A stretch of DNA of 28,639 bases from an uncultured Eubacterium sp. Its GTDB lineage: Bacteria; Bacillota; Clostridia; Lachnospirales; Lachnospiraceae. A program made the position numbers and the translations under genes. The stretch lies in contig URGC01000017.1 in the NCBI GenBank assembly GCA_900547255.1, positions 1-28,639 of the forward strand, given 5' to 3'. Below the pieces are notes generated by a model, which was not told the DNA's origin, searched no databases, and worked only from the letters and a program-made list of their open reading frames with translations. Below, piece by piece: positions 7,809-16,595 of the stretch; position 1 is the first letter of the stretch; every line of letters begins with the position of its first letter.

Positions 7809-9716
7809 CTATTTTGTCTTCTTTTCTTTTTTATTAATAAATGCAACTAATGATGCACAGAGTAAAGCGAAGAAGATAACGCCACCGATATTGCCAAGGT
7901 TAATCTTTTCAGATATGTTAATTACTCCTCCAAGTGTATTGTCTCCCATAGGGATGATTGCAAATATAGCAAGAAGGATACCAATTAAACCTTCACCGGC
8001 GATAAGACCTGATGAGTAAAGTATTCCCTGATTAATCTTAGTCTTTCTCTGTTCATCTGTAAGACCCTTCTTTTTGTCAAAGTAAAGTCTTATAAGACCA
8101 CCAATCATAAGAGGTGTACTTAAATAGATTGGAAGGTAAAGACCGATTGCAAAAGGAAGTACTGGTATACGGAGAATCTCAACAACAACAGCGATTGCAA
8201 CACCTGCGAATACAAGTGCCCAAGGAAGGCTGCTTCCCATAACGCCCTCAACAACCATCTTCATAAGAGTTGCCTGTGGTGCTGGTAATTCCTCTGAACC
8301 AAATCCCCATGCAGCATTAAGTAGGTATAATACACCACCAACTGCAAGAGCTGAGGCTACAACACCGATAATCTCACCAATCTGCTGTTTGTAAGGAGTA
8401 GCACCTACGATGTAGCCTGTCTTTAAATCCTGTGATGTATCACCAGCAATAGCTGCGATGATACAGATTACAGAACCTATGCTTATTGCTGCTATCATTC
8501 CTGACATTCCAACCATTCCAGAGGCTTTAAGAAGGGCAGATGCGATAAGAAGTGTCGCAATAGCCATTCCCGAAACTGGATTGTTAGAGCTTCCTACTAA
8601 ACCAACCATTCTTGATGATACAGTTGCAAAGAAGAAACCGAATACAATAATGATTATAGCTCCAAGAAGATTAACTGGAATAGCTGGGATTAACCACATA
8701 ACGATTGCAAGTATACCAACACCCCATATAACAAGCATCATAGGGAGATCCTTAGTTAATCTTGAATCTGCTATGTCAGCCTTTTTGCCGTAATCCTTAA
8801 CAGCCTTCTTGAAAGTCTTGATAATTAATGGTAATGACTTAACTAAGCTTATGATACCACCAGCGGCAACAGCACCAGCACCGATATAACGCACATAGTT
8901 AGACCAGATCTGTCCTGGCGCCATCTGTGAAACTGGAATTGAAGCAGGAGCAATAATGTTATCACCGCCAAATAAAGCAATCAATGGCATAACCATGAAC
9001 CATGCAACTATACCACCCGAGAGGATGTAAGAAGAAACCTGAGGTCCACAGATATAACCAACACCGAGAAGCGCAGGTAAAACATCTGCACCGATAGCAG
9101 AACCCTTGTATGGCTTGATTGTGAAATCAACCTCACTAGGGAATACTTTAAGTCCATCAGCGATGAACTTATACACAGCGGCAATACCAAGTCCTGCAAA
9201 TACAGTACCAGCCTTTGCACCACCTTCTTCACCGGCAACTAATACTTCAGCACAAGCCTGTCCCTCTGGATAAGGTAACACGCCATGCTCCTGTACGATT
9301 AATGCACTACGGAGTGGAATCATGAATAACACACCAAGAACACCACCAACTAATGCAATAAGTGCAATCTCTACAAGAGAAGGCATTGCTGAGCCTTCCT
9401 CCTGTGCCCACATGAATAAAGCAGGAAGAGTGAAAATTGCACCAGCCGCAACAGATTCACCTGCTGAACCAATTGTCTGAACCATGTTATTTTCTAAGAT
9501 AGAATCTCTTCTTAAGATAAAGCGGATGATTCCCATAGATATAACAGCAGCAGGAATAGAAGCTGATACGGTCATACCAACACGCAAACCAAGATAGGCA
9601 TTTGCGCCGCCAAATAATACAGCTAATAAAACACCAAGAATTACAGATGCAACTGTAAGTTCAGGTAGAACCTTATCAGCAGGTATATATGGCTTAAATT
9701 CTTTCTTTTCGTCCAT
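7809..9716 (-). CDS. OPT-family oligopeptide transporter
   Basis: A 635-residue membrane protein with many hydrophobic helices, of the bacterial OPT (oligopeptide transporter) family, which is thought to carry peptides or metal chelates by proton symport. Recognisable stretches are the N-terminal PELTVASVILGVLLAVLFGG with ANAYLGLRVGMTVSASIPAA, then ENNMVQTIGSAGESVAAG near residues 75-92, and the LPYPEGQACAEVLVAGE motif near 145-162. Length is normal for the bacterial type. The start has only a modest ribosome site (GAGAGA). The gene is alone between two terminators, but a dipeptidase gene lies downstream on the same strand, suggesting a peptide-use neighbourhood. Confidence 0.9.
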   Translation of the reverse strand: MDEKKEFKPYIPADKVLPELTVASVILGVLLAVLFGGANAYLGLRVGMTVSASIPAAVISMGIIRFILRRDSILENNMVQTIGSAGESVAAGAIFTLPALFMWAQEEGSAMPSLVEIALIALVGGVLGVLFMIPLRSALIVQEHGVLPYPEGQACAEVLVAGEEGGAKAGTVFAGLGIAAVYKFIADGLKVFPSEVDFTIKPYKGSAIGADVLPALLGVGYICGPQVSSYILSGGIVAWFMVMPLIALFGGDNIIAPASIPVSQMAPGQIWSNYVRYIGAGAVAAGGIISLVKSLPLIIKTFKKAVKDYGKKADIADSRLTKDLPMMLVIWGVGILAIVMWLIPAIPVNLLGAIIIIVFGFFFATVSSRMVGLVGSSNNPVSGMAIATLLIASALLKASGMVGMSGMIAAISIGSVICIIAAIAGDTSQDLKTGYIVGATPYKQQIGEIIGVVASALAVGGVLYLLNAAWGFGSEELPAPQATLMKMVVEGVMGSSLPWALVFAGVAIAVVVEILRIPVLPFAIGLYLPIYLSTPLMIGGLIRLYFDKKKGLTDEQRKTKINQGILYSSGLIAGEGLIGILLAIFAIIPMGDNTLGGVINISEKINLGNIGGVIFFALLCASLVAFINKKEKKTK

Positions 9717-9817
9717 AGATTTTTCTCTCTTTCTTTTTTTTTTATATGTCTATGAAAGCATACTTTTAACATTATATTGTTAAATTTGTATTATGTCAAA
9801 CTTAAATATTTTAACAA

Positions 9818-9857
9818 TAAAAAATCAGCCACCTCTGTTAAAACAGAATGTGGCTGA
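9818..9857 (-). terminator. Terminator after trpD, at the end of the hflX-to-trpD run
   Basis: TCAGCCAC (9825-9832) pairs with GTGGCTGA (9850-9857) and TCTGTT (9834-9839) with AACAGA (9842-9847), with a small internal mismatch. On the minus strand the stem is followed by a T-run, so it ends transcription coming from trpD, 21 bases past its stop. Confidence 0.88.
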
Positions 9858-9877
9858 AAAAGAAATTGGGGTATAAA

Positions 9878-10885
9878 CTAATTGTTGCTCTTTTCAATAA
9901 ATGTTTCAAGCTGTTTCTTAGCAGAACCGCTTTCGATAATAATTCTTGCTTTATTGATTGCTTCCTGCATTGTGATGTTGTCAGATGCAAGATAAATAGC
10001 TGCACCAGCATTGAGAAGTACGGCATCAAGCTTAGGTCCCTGTGTATTATCAAGTATGTCAAGTGCAATTCTGGCATTTTCTTCTGGATTGCCGCCGACA
10101 AGGTCAGACTTATCGCATCTTGTAAAACCAAACTGTTCAGGTGTAATTTCATAAGTCTTAAAATTACCATTTCTGAATTCGCATACCTTAGTAGGTGCGC
10201 TTAATGATATCTCATCGATTGAATCTGTGCCATATACAACCATAGCACGTTTAACACCAAGATTGTGAAGAACGTGTGCAAGTGGCTCAACGAGATCTTC
10301 TGAATATACGCCAAGAAGCTGCATAGATGCACCTGCCGGATTAGCAAGTGGACCTAATATATTAAATAAAGTACGGATACCCATCTCTTTTCTCACTCCG
10401 CCGACAAATCTCATGGCTGTATGATACTTCTGGGCAAATAAGAAACAGATGTCTATATCTTTAAGAAGCTGTGCACTTTTAGCAGGTGCTATGTCAATCT
10501 TTACTCCAAGAGCTTCAAGACAATCAGCAGTACCGCATCTGCTTGAAGCAGCCCTGTTACCATGCTTGGCAACTGGAATACCAGCAGCAGAGACAACAAT
10601 TGCAGATAAAGTTGATATGTTAAATGTGTTAGAACCATCACCGCCTGTTCCTACAATCTCAAGAACATCCATATCATTTAAAAATCTCTCACAGTGTGAG
10701 CGCATTACCTTAGCTGCCGCTGTAATCTCGTCAATTGTTTCGCCTTTCATGGCAAGAGCAGTGAGGAAAGATGCTTTCTGTGCATCAGTTGCATCACCAG
10801 ACATAATCTCATCCATTACCTGTGTCATCATCTCAGATGATAAATCTTGATTCTTTACAAGTAATGCAATAGCTTCTTTAATCAT
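9878..10885 (-). CDS. trpD: Anthranilate phosphoribosyltransferase
   Basis: A 335-residue enzyme that joins anthranilate to PRPP in tryptophan biosynthesis. The PRPP-binding loop GTGGDGSNTFNIST is at residues 79-92, and the anthranilate-site block KHGNRAASSRCGTAD is at 107-121. The pair of acidic metal-binding residues appears in TDSIDEISLS. Length is the family norm. A ribosome site, AAGGGAGA, precedes the ATG. Unusually, no other trp gene lies beside it. It is the last gene of a packed minus-strand group with FliB, YbaK, an ABC-F ATPase and HflX, 56 bases after fliB. A paralogous nucleoside phosphoribosyltransferase is unlikely given the intact TrpD motifs. Confidence 0.92.
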   Translation of the reverse strand: MIKEAIALLVKNQDLSSEMMTQVMDEIMSGDATDAQKASFLTALAMKGETIDEITAAAKVMRSHCERFLNDMDVLEIVGTGGDGSNTFNISTLSAIVVSAAGIPVAKHGNRAASSRCGTADCLEALGVKIDIAPAKSAQLLKDIDICFLFAQKYHTAMRFVGGVRKEMGIRTLFNILGPLANPAGASMQLLGVYSEDLVEPLAHVLHNLGVKRAMVVYGTDSIDEISLSAPTKVCEFRNGNFKTYEITPEQFGFTRCDKSDLVGGNPEENARIALDILDNTQGPKLDAVLLNAGAAIYLASDNITMQEAINKARIIIESGSAKKQLETFIEKSNN

Positions 10886-10941
10886 TATGTATCTCCCTTC
10901 TAGTCATTTCACAATAATGGGACTTTAGCCCTTTAAAGTAA

Positions 10942-12078
10942 TTATATTCCTGCTAAAATCTTTGTCAAGGATTTATAATTAAAGACTTCGTCAAATATAA
11001 AGCTGTCATACAATTCAAGAATGTTGTCCTCAGAATATTCAATCTGTCTTGAAAATATATGTATGACATCCATAAATATATCATCATCTGTTCTGTCTTT
11101 AACCATGCATTTCTGGTATGCTGTGAGGTCGTTTATTATCATTATATTGGCTGTAATAAGCTGTGCTTTTCCTAATAAATCATGGTCAAAAGCAGCTTTT
11201 AACATATATCTGAAGAGGTAATACTTAATGATTCTGGTATATTTAGATGATAAAAAGCTGTCATTAAATGTGTCAGGATAATATTCGTATGATTCATACA
11301 GATATTCATATGCGTGATTGCTTAGATCCTTCCAATAGTCATTGAGAGGTTCAAGGTCAAGATAGCTGTACCATATTGTCTTACGAAGCTCCTTTAATTT
11401 GTTCTTGTCTGTTTCTGATAAACGTGATAAAAATAAAATTTCTTTTGCGGCATCTTTGTTAAATGTATCACAATATCTTGCGATAGAATTATAATCATTT
11501 TCATTAATCATTGCCTGTAATGTGTTAAATACAGTGAGAATTACGATAAGTATTTCTTGAGGCGACATAGGATATGTCTTATCATCAATGACAGACATAA
11601 GCCTGTCTCTCAGATTAAAGAGCGGGCTGCCTAATTTTTTATCATATTCCCCCCAGACAGGTTCTTCGCTGATATAAGATGATACAAGTGAAAAGTCACA
11701 GTCTGTCTGCAATATTATTCTTGCAGCCTCCTCACAGGCGAGACCAATTCCGGTCTCCATTATATTGCCATAATATTCAGTGAATCGTGGAAATTGTGTA
11801 CATACAACTCCCATATTTTCAGGACCAAGTTCCTTGTATATTTCACACAGATTGTCAGACATAAGGAATGGACATTGTCCATTTTTTAATTTGAAACATT
11901 TGTTATCTGCATCAACATATGAATGAAGCTTATCGCCAAATGCTCCTGTTACCTTGGAATACTTATCAATTGTCTCATCATCAATGTCAATCTGCCAGCC
12001 GCCAAAACAACAGTTGTCAATACATCTGCCGGCTATGCATGTAAAATCTTTATAATATGCTGGTGTTCGTAATTCCAT
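10942..12078 (-). CDS. fliB: FliB-like flagellin lysine N-methylase
   Basis: A 378-residue protein with the cysteine-rich N-terminus of the FliB family: C14, C19, C23 and C24 in DFTCIAGRCIDNCCFGGWQI, then CPFLMSDNLCEIYKELG and VVCTQFPRF, followed by GLACEEAARIIL. FliB proteins methylate lysine side chains of flagellin, and the cysteines are thought to bind a metal or iron-sulphur centre. The C-terminal two-thirds is helical and poorly conserved, as usual. Its start is 3 bases after the ybaK stop, so translation is probably coupled. No flagellin or motility gene lies within view. The name rests on the N-terminal pattern and could cover a protein methylase with another target. Confidence 0.82.
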   Translation of the reverse strand: MELRTPAYYKDFTCIAGRCIDNCCFGGWQIDIDDETIDKYSKVTGAFGDKLHSYVDADNKCFKLKNGQCPFLMSDNLCEIYKELGPENMGVVCTQFPRFTEYYGNIMETGIGLACEEAARIILQTDCDFSLVSSYISEEPVWGEYDKKLGSPLFNLRDRLMSVIDDKTYPMSPQEILIVILTVFNTLQAMINENDYNSIARYCDTFNKDAAKEILFLSRLSETDKNKLKELRKTIWYSYLDLEPLNDYWKDLSNHAYEYLYESYEYYPDTFNDSFLSSKYTRIIKYYLFRYMLKAAFDHDLLGKAQLITANIMIINDLTAYQKCMVKDRTDDDIFMDVIHIFSRQIEYSEDNILELYDSFIFDEVFNYKSLTKILAGI

Positions 12079-12081
12079 GGC

Positions 12082-12558
12082 TTAATCCTCTTTAACGATG
12101 TCGGCTGTCTTATAAGGGATGACTTTAGTCAGGTCATTTATATTAAGTTCGACCTGATGACCAATTTTACCGGCACTGAACATAATTGTGTCATAATTTA
12201 AAACTTCCTGCTGGAATGTTGTCGGGAAAAGCTTCTTCATTCCTATAGGTGAGCAGCCACCATGGATATATCCGGTAAGTGGAAGGAGGTCTTTGGATTT
12301 TAACATCTCAATGGACTTCTCTCCCACTGCTTTTGCTGCTTTCTTCAAGTCAAGCTCCTTCTCTACAGGAATAACAAATACATAATTTTTGCCTGACTTG
12401 GCAACAGTTACGAGTGTCTTGAAAACTCTGTCTGGATTCTGTCCTAAAAATGCTGCGACTTCTGTTCCACTTATCGCCTGTTCAGGATCATATGTGTGTG
12501 CTGTATATTTAACCTTCTTCTGGTCAAGGATTCTGCATACATTAGTTTTCTCATCCAT
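12082..12558 (-). CDS. ybaK: Cys-tRNA(Pro)/Cys-tRNA(Cys) deacylase, YbaK/EbsC type
   Basis: A 158-residue single-domain trans-editing enzyme related to the ProRS INS domain. It hydrolyses tRNA(Pro) wrongly charged with cysteine. Family marks include FKTLVT with the key lysine K47, VFVIPVEKELDLKKAAKAVG, and the GYIHGGCSPIGMKK loop. Length is typical. A strong ribosome site, AAGGGGG, precedes the ATG. The start is 6 bases past the ABC-F stop and the stop is 3 bases before the fliB start, so it sits in the middle of an operon concerned partly with translation quality (HflX, ABC-F, YbaK). Confidence 0.93.
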   Translation of the reverse strand: MDEKTNVCRILDQKKVKYTAHTYDPEQAISGTEVAAFLGQNPDRVFKTLVTVAKSGKNYVFVIPVEKELDLKKAAKAVGEKSIEMLKSKDLLPLTGYIHGGCSPIGMKKLFPTTFQQEVLNYDTIMFSAGKIGHQVELNINDLTKVIPYKTADIVKED

Positions 12559-12564
12559 TATTAA

Positions 12565-14118
12565 TTACCCCCTTGTAGACCACTGACTGCAATCCCATAC
12601 GTCAGTTGCAAGTCCGTAATAGAATTCTGGCTCATGGCATACCATAAGAATACTGCCTTTATATTCTTTCAATGCTCTCTTTAATTCGTCCTTGGCATCA
12701 ACGTCAAGGTGGTTAGTAGGCTCATCTAACAGCAAAATGTTGCTTTCGCGGTTAATAAGTTTGCACAGACGTACCTTTGCCTGTTCACCACCGCTTAATA
12801 CACGAACTTTGCTTTCAATATGCTTGGTTGTAAGACCACATTTGGCAAGGGCAGAACGCACCTCATACTGGGTATATCCCGGAAATTCGTTCCATATCTC
12901 TTCAAGACAGCTTGTATTGATATCAGGTGACATCTCCTGTTCGAAATATCCAATCTCAAGGTAATCACCAAGCTCTACTTCACCGCTTAAAGGTTTGATA
13001 AGTCCGAGGATACTTTTAAGGAGTGTCGTCTTACCGATACCATTGGCACCAGTTAATACAATCTTCTGTCCACGTTCCATTGAAAGGTTAAGAGGACTTG
13101 AAAGAGGATCATCATATCCGATAACAAGGTCTTTAGTTGTGAATATGTATCTTCCAGGAGTTCTTGCTGTCTTAAAGTTGAATTCTGGCTTTGGTTTCTC
13201 GCCTGCAAGTTCAATAATATCCATATTATCAAGCTTTTTCTGACGTGACATAGCCATGTTACGTGTGGCAACGCGGGCTTTGTTACGTGCAACGAAATCC
13301 TTTAAGTCAGCAATCTCCTTCTGCTGTCTGTTGTAAGCTGCTTCAAGCTGGGATTTCTTCATCTCATAGACTTCCTTAAATTTGTCATAATCGCCAGCGT
13401 AGCGGACAATCTGCAGATTTTCAACGTGATATATAACATTTATTACACTATTAAGGAATGGTATATCATGTGATATAAGTATAAATGCATTCTCATATTC
13501 CTGCAGATATCTTTTAAGCCATTCAATATGTGACACATCAAGGTAGTTAGTAGGCTCGTCGAGTAACAATATATCAGGTTTTTCTAACAGAAGTTTACCC
13601 ATCAGAACCTTAGTACGTTGTCCGCCAGAGAGGTCAGTGACATCTTTATCAAGTCCAAGTTCAAGAAGGCCAAGTGCCCTTGCTACCTCTTCAACCTTTG
13701 AATCTATCATGTAAAAGTCATGCATTGTGAGATTATCCTGAATAACGGCAAGTTCATCCATCATTTTAGCCATTTCGTCTTCTGATGCTTCACCGAGCTT
13801 ATCGCAGATTTCATTCATATGCTGTTCCTGTATGAATAAATCATCAAATGCTGATTTAAGGACAGAACCAATAGTCATTCCTTTTTCAAGAACTGCGTGC
13901 TGGTCAAGATAGCCGACTTTGACATTCTTAGCCCATTCAATCTTACCATCATCAGGCATCATTTTACCTGTAATAATCTGTAAAAATGTAGACTTACCCT
14001 CGCCGTTGACACCGATAAGACCTACTTTATCTAATTTATTAAGCTGGAAAGATGCATTTTCAAATATGGCTCTGTCTCCAAAGCCGTGTGATAGATTTTC
14101 AACTGTTAACAAACTCAT
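12565..14118 (-). CDS. ABC-F family ATPase (ribosome-associated type)
   Basis: A 517-residue soluble protein with two ABC ATPase domains and no membrane part, as in the ABC-F translation factors (YbiT/YkpA/Uup-like). Domain 1 has Walker A GVNGEGKST (36-44), signature LSGGQ (163-167) and Walker B LLLDEPTNYLD. The charged linker between domains spans about residues 241-310. Domain 2 has Walker A GANGIGKTT near 357, signature LSGGEQ and LLLDEPTNHLD. ABC-F proteins act on the ribosomal E-site to relieve stalls or protect from antibiotics. The very short C-terminus after domain 2 argues against a dedicated antibiotic-resistance type, but specificity is uncertain. It lies 16 bases after hflX in the same operon. 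Confidence 0.9.
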   Translation of the reverse strand: MSLLTVENLSHGFGDRAIFENASFQLNKLDKVGLIGVNGEGKSTFLQIITGKMMPDDGKIEWAKNVKVGYLDQHAVLEKGMTIGSVLKSAFDDLFIQEQHMNEICDKLGEASEDEMAKMMDELAVIQDNLTMHDFYMIDSKVEEVARALGLLELGLDKDVTDLSGGQRTKVLMGKLLLEKPDILLLDEPTNYLDVSHIEWLKRYLQEYENAFILISHDIPFLNSVINVIYHVENLQIVRYAGDYDKFKEVYEMKKSQLEAAYNRQQKEIADLKDFVARNKARVATRNMAMSRQKKLDNMDIIELAGEKPKPEFNFKTARTPGRYIFTTKDLVIGYDDPLSSPLNLSMERGQKIVLTGANGIGKTTLLKSILGLIKPLSGEVELGDYLEIGYFEQEMSPDINTSCLEEIWNEFPGYTQYEVRSALAKCGLTTKHIESKVRVLSGGEQAKVRLCKLINRESNILLLDEPTNHLDVDAKDELKRALKEYKGSILMVCHEPEFYYGLATDVWDCSQWSTRG

Positions 14119-14134
14119 TTAATGTTGTACTCCT

Positions 14135-15373
14135 TTAACCTAATTCTTTGTTATATATTGATTGGGGAACATAGGCTTCTATCAGTATGCCATGTTCTGT
14201 GTATTCTTCTTTGATAATCTGTCCATATTGGCGGATTGTCGCTATACGTCCAGCCTCATTGTATGGGAAAAGCTTGCTTATCAGGCAGCGGCTCTCCAGA
14301 ATAATGTCCTGTAATTTTGTAAGAAATGCTTCAAGCCCCTCACCAGTCTTGGCTGATATACGTATTGCAGCATCAGCTTTCTCATCTTTAATGATTGTAT
14401 TGTCATCAGTGATGTCACATTTGTTAAGAAGCGTGATAATCGGCTTGCCATTAACTCCGAGGCTGTCTAATGTTTCATATACAGTCTGTATCTGGTGCTT
14501 ATTGTCTGGATTAGATGAATCGACAACATGTACAAGAATATCAGCGTATCTGGCTTCCTCGAGGGTGCTTCTGAATGCCTGTATAAGGTTATGTGGCAGC
14601 TTGCGGATAAATCCGACAGTGTCAGTCAGCATAACATTTTCTCCATTAGGCAGCTTTAAAGCTCTTGTTGTAGGGTCGAGTGTGGCAAAAAGCTTATCCT
14701 CTGAAAGGACACCTGCATTGGTAAGCTTATTAAGAAGAGTTGACTTACCTGCGTTAGTGTAGCCTACAATGGCAACGACAGGGGTAGAAGTGTCAAGTCT
14801 TCTGGCTCTCACAACATTTCTGTGGTTTTCAATATCTTTTAAATCACTGTTTAATCTGGTCAGACGGTCTTTGATTATACGTCTGTCAGTCTCTAATTTT
14901 TTCTCACCAGGTCCTCTTGTACCAATTCCTCCTCCAAGACGGCTGAGTGTTGTTCCAAGACCAGCAAGCCTTGTCATGCGGTATTTTAACTGCGCCATCT
15001 CAACCTGAAGCTTACCTTCACTTGTACTTGCTCTTGCAGCAAATATATCAAGAATAACCATGGTTCTGTCCATGACCTTAGTGTCCAGTTCATCTTCCAG
15101 ATTTTTAAGCTGTGCCGGGCTTAACTCATCATCACAGATTATGCCTGTTGCCCCAAGTGCGCTAATCATCGTGCGGACTTCATCAAGCTTTCCTTTGCCA
15201 ATATATGTTGCAGGGTGGAAGTATTCCCTTGCCTGTACGGTTTTGCCGACTGTGACTGCACCAGCAGTTTTTGCAAGCTCTTCAAGTTCATCTAATGATT
15301 TGTAGGCATCATCATCTTCAAGCTGCACACCGACAAGAATGACCCTCTCCTGTTCATTATCTGTATTATACAT
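14135..15373 (-). CDS. hflX: Ribosome-associated GTPase HflX
   Basis: A 412-residue TRAFAC GTPase that binds the 50S subunit and rescues or splits stalled ribosomes under stress. The N-terminal HflX domain contains the glycine-rich GGGIGTRGPGEKKLETDRR segment (147-165). The G domain has G1 GYTNAGKST (204-212), G3 DTVGFIRKLP (251-260) and G4 NKCD. The start ATG lies 11 bases after an AAGGAG ribosome site, which overlaps the end of the preceding recombinase gene. There are only 9 bases between that gene's stop and this start, so they are almost certainly cotranscribed. Confidence 0.94.
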   Translation of the reverse strand: MYNTDNEQERVILVGVQLEDDDAYKSLDELEELAKTAGAVTVGKTVQAREYFHPATYIGKGKLDEVRTMISALGATGIICDDELSPAQLKNLEDELDTKVMDRTMVILDIFAARASTSEGKLQVEMAQLKYRMTRLAGLGTTLSRLGGGIGTRGPGEKKLETDRRIIKDRLTRLNSDLKDIENHRNVVRARRLDTSTPVVAIVGYTNAGKSTLLNKLTNAGVLSEDKLFATLDPTTRALKLPNGENVMLTDTVGFIRKLPHNLIQAFRSTLEEARYADILVHVVDSSNPDNKHQIQTVYETLDSLGVNGKPIITLLNKCDITDDNTIIKDEKADAAIRISAKTGEGLEAFLTKLQDIILESRCLISKLFPYNEAGRIATIRQYGQIIKEEYTEHGILIEAYVPQSIYNKELG

Positions 15374-15382
15374 ATATTAATA

Positions 15383-16369
15383 TTAACTCCTTGTATTAGT
15401 AGTGTTAATAGAGATTACACTGTAATCAGCACTCGTTATGGCATTACCTTCAGATACAACTCTCTGATATCTTGGAAGCCATTTGGTTGTGATTCCGCAA
15501 TATGCAGCCACTTCATCATTAGATGCTTTTCCCATAAGCATGTATTTGATAGCAGCGTGTCTTAAATCCTGAAATGTAAATGTTTTCTCTATCTTTTTAT
15601 CATATATGCCGTTGTCAACATACTGCTTTAAAAGACGTTCTGCATCTCTTGGTTTAAGATATGTGCCTCTCTTATTATAGAAGATATGTGAATCTTCATA
15701 TACATTATTTTCACCATCTGATATATTAACATGTTTTTTTAAATATTTCTTCATTATTTTGCTAACATCAGCAGGAAGTTTTATTATTCTTGAAACTTTT
15801 TTGGTTTCCCGGATATTAAGACAGCATGTTTTTTTCTTGTCATACATTATGCTATCTTTTGTAAGCCTGCATAATTCTGAAGTTGTAATCCCGCATTTTA
15901 CTACTAGTGAAAGTATGCATACAAATGTGTCATCCTTTGCTTTGACAGCTGACTCGAGAAGATAGTTAATTTCTTCTTCTGTTGGAAGTGATTCTTTATG
16001 TATGTCTTTGCTTGGCTCAGGAATAGTGTAATCCCTGAAAAAATTAGTATACACCTCGCCTGCGGTATTTTTTTTATATTGTATGTAATCGCATAATGAT
16101 TTCATCACTGACAAACGCATGATAGCAGTAGTCCTTGAAAGTCTGCCGGCATTCATCTTTGTTACAAGTTCATTAAAATACTTATCTGCATCAGAGTGAG
16201 TTAGTTCATCTGGGTTGTGTCCCGTTATCCTGATATATCCTCTGACAATATTATAATAATTTTTTCTCGTGCGTTCTGAAAGATTTTCTGCAAAAAAATT
16301 CCATATTGAATATAAAAATTCATTCGTAAAAACGCTTGCGGTGTCTAAGTTAGATGTTATTGTGTCCAA
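15383..16369 (-). CDS. Degenerate tyrosine recombinase (integrase-like), probably catalytically inactive
   Basis: A 328-residue protein with the two-part layout of phage integrases: a SAM-like N-terminal domain (about 15-105, containing RTRKNYYNIVRGYIRITG) and a C-terminal catalytic-fold domain (about 125-305). The active site has changed. The position of the first catalytic arginine is T162 (KCGITTSELCRL, where active enzymes have GLRxSEL). The HxxR motif reads Q267-D-L-R270-H271. The later GHxx motif reads CGITT. A basic pair near 190, R270 and Y301 remain. It may be a DNA-binding relic or a structural protein of the replicon. The start is TTG 16369, with GGAG 8 bases upstream. It heads the hflX operon. 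Confidence 0.8.
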   Translation of the reverse strand: MDTITSNLDTASVFTNEFLYSIWNFFAENLSERTRKNYYNIVRGYIRITGHNPDELTHSDADKYFNELVTKMNAGRLSRTTAIMRLSVMKSLCDYIQYKKNTAGEVYTNFFRDYTIPEPSKDIHKESLPTEEEINYLLESAVKAKDDTFVCILSLVVKCGITTSELCRLTKDSIMYDKKKTCCLNIRETKKVSRIIKLPADVSKIMKKYLKKHVNISDGENNVYEDSHIFYNKRGTYLKPRDAERLLKQYVDNGIYDKKIEKTFTFQDLRHAAIKYMLMGKASNDEVAAYCGITTKWLPRYQRVVSEGNAITSADYSVISINTTNTRS

Positions 16370-16419
16370 TTTATAATCTCCAAATCAAAAATAATTTAAT
16401 AAAAAATAGAGCAGTAGTA

Positions 16420-16449
16420 ATTATAGCACTATATGACGACATATGTCTA
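16420..16449 (-). promoter_or_regulatory. Promoter of the recombinase-hflX operon
   Basis: On the minus strand TAGACA (16449-16444) and TATAAT (16425-16420) are 18 bases apart, ending about 50 bases before the TTG start at 16369. A 10-bp palindrome, GACATATGTC (16438-16447), overlaps the -35 and could be an operator. Confidence 0.5.
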
Positions 16450-16535
16450 TATTCAATCAAAACATTCCTCCCACAACACATCTCAAGAAATTTAATTCAA
16501 AGAAAATTAATTAAGAAAGAAATCCTGTTTTGCGT

Positions 16536-16564
16536 TTGCATTTAAAATGAAATTTATCTATAAT
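16536..16564 (+). promoter_or_regulatory. Promoter of the 461-residue initiator-like gene
   Basis: TTGCAT (16536-16541) and a perfect TATAAT (16559-16564) have the ideal 17-base spacer. The start codon lies 32 bases further on, with AAAGGCG as ribosome site. The promoter is divergent from the recombinase-hflX promoter. Confidence 0.65.
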
Positions 16565-16595
16565 AGAATTTGAAATTTTTGAAAGGCGTAGAATT

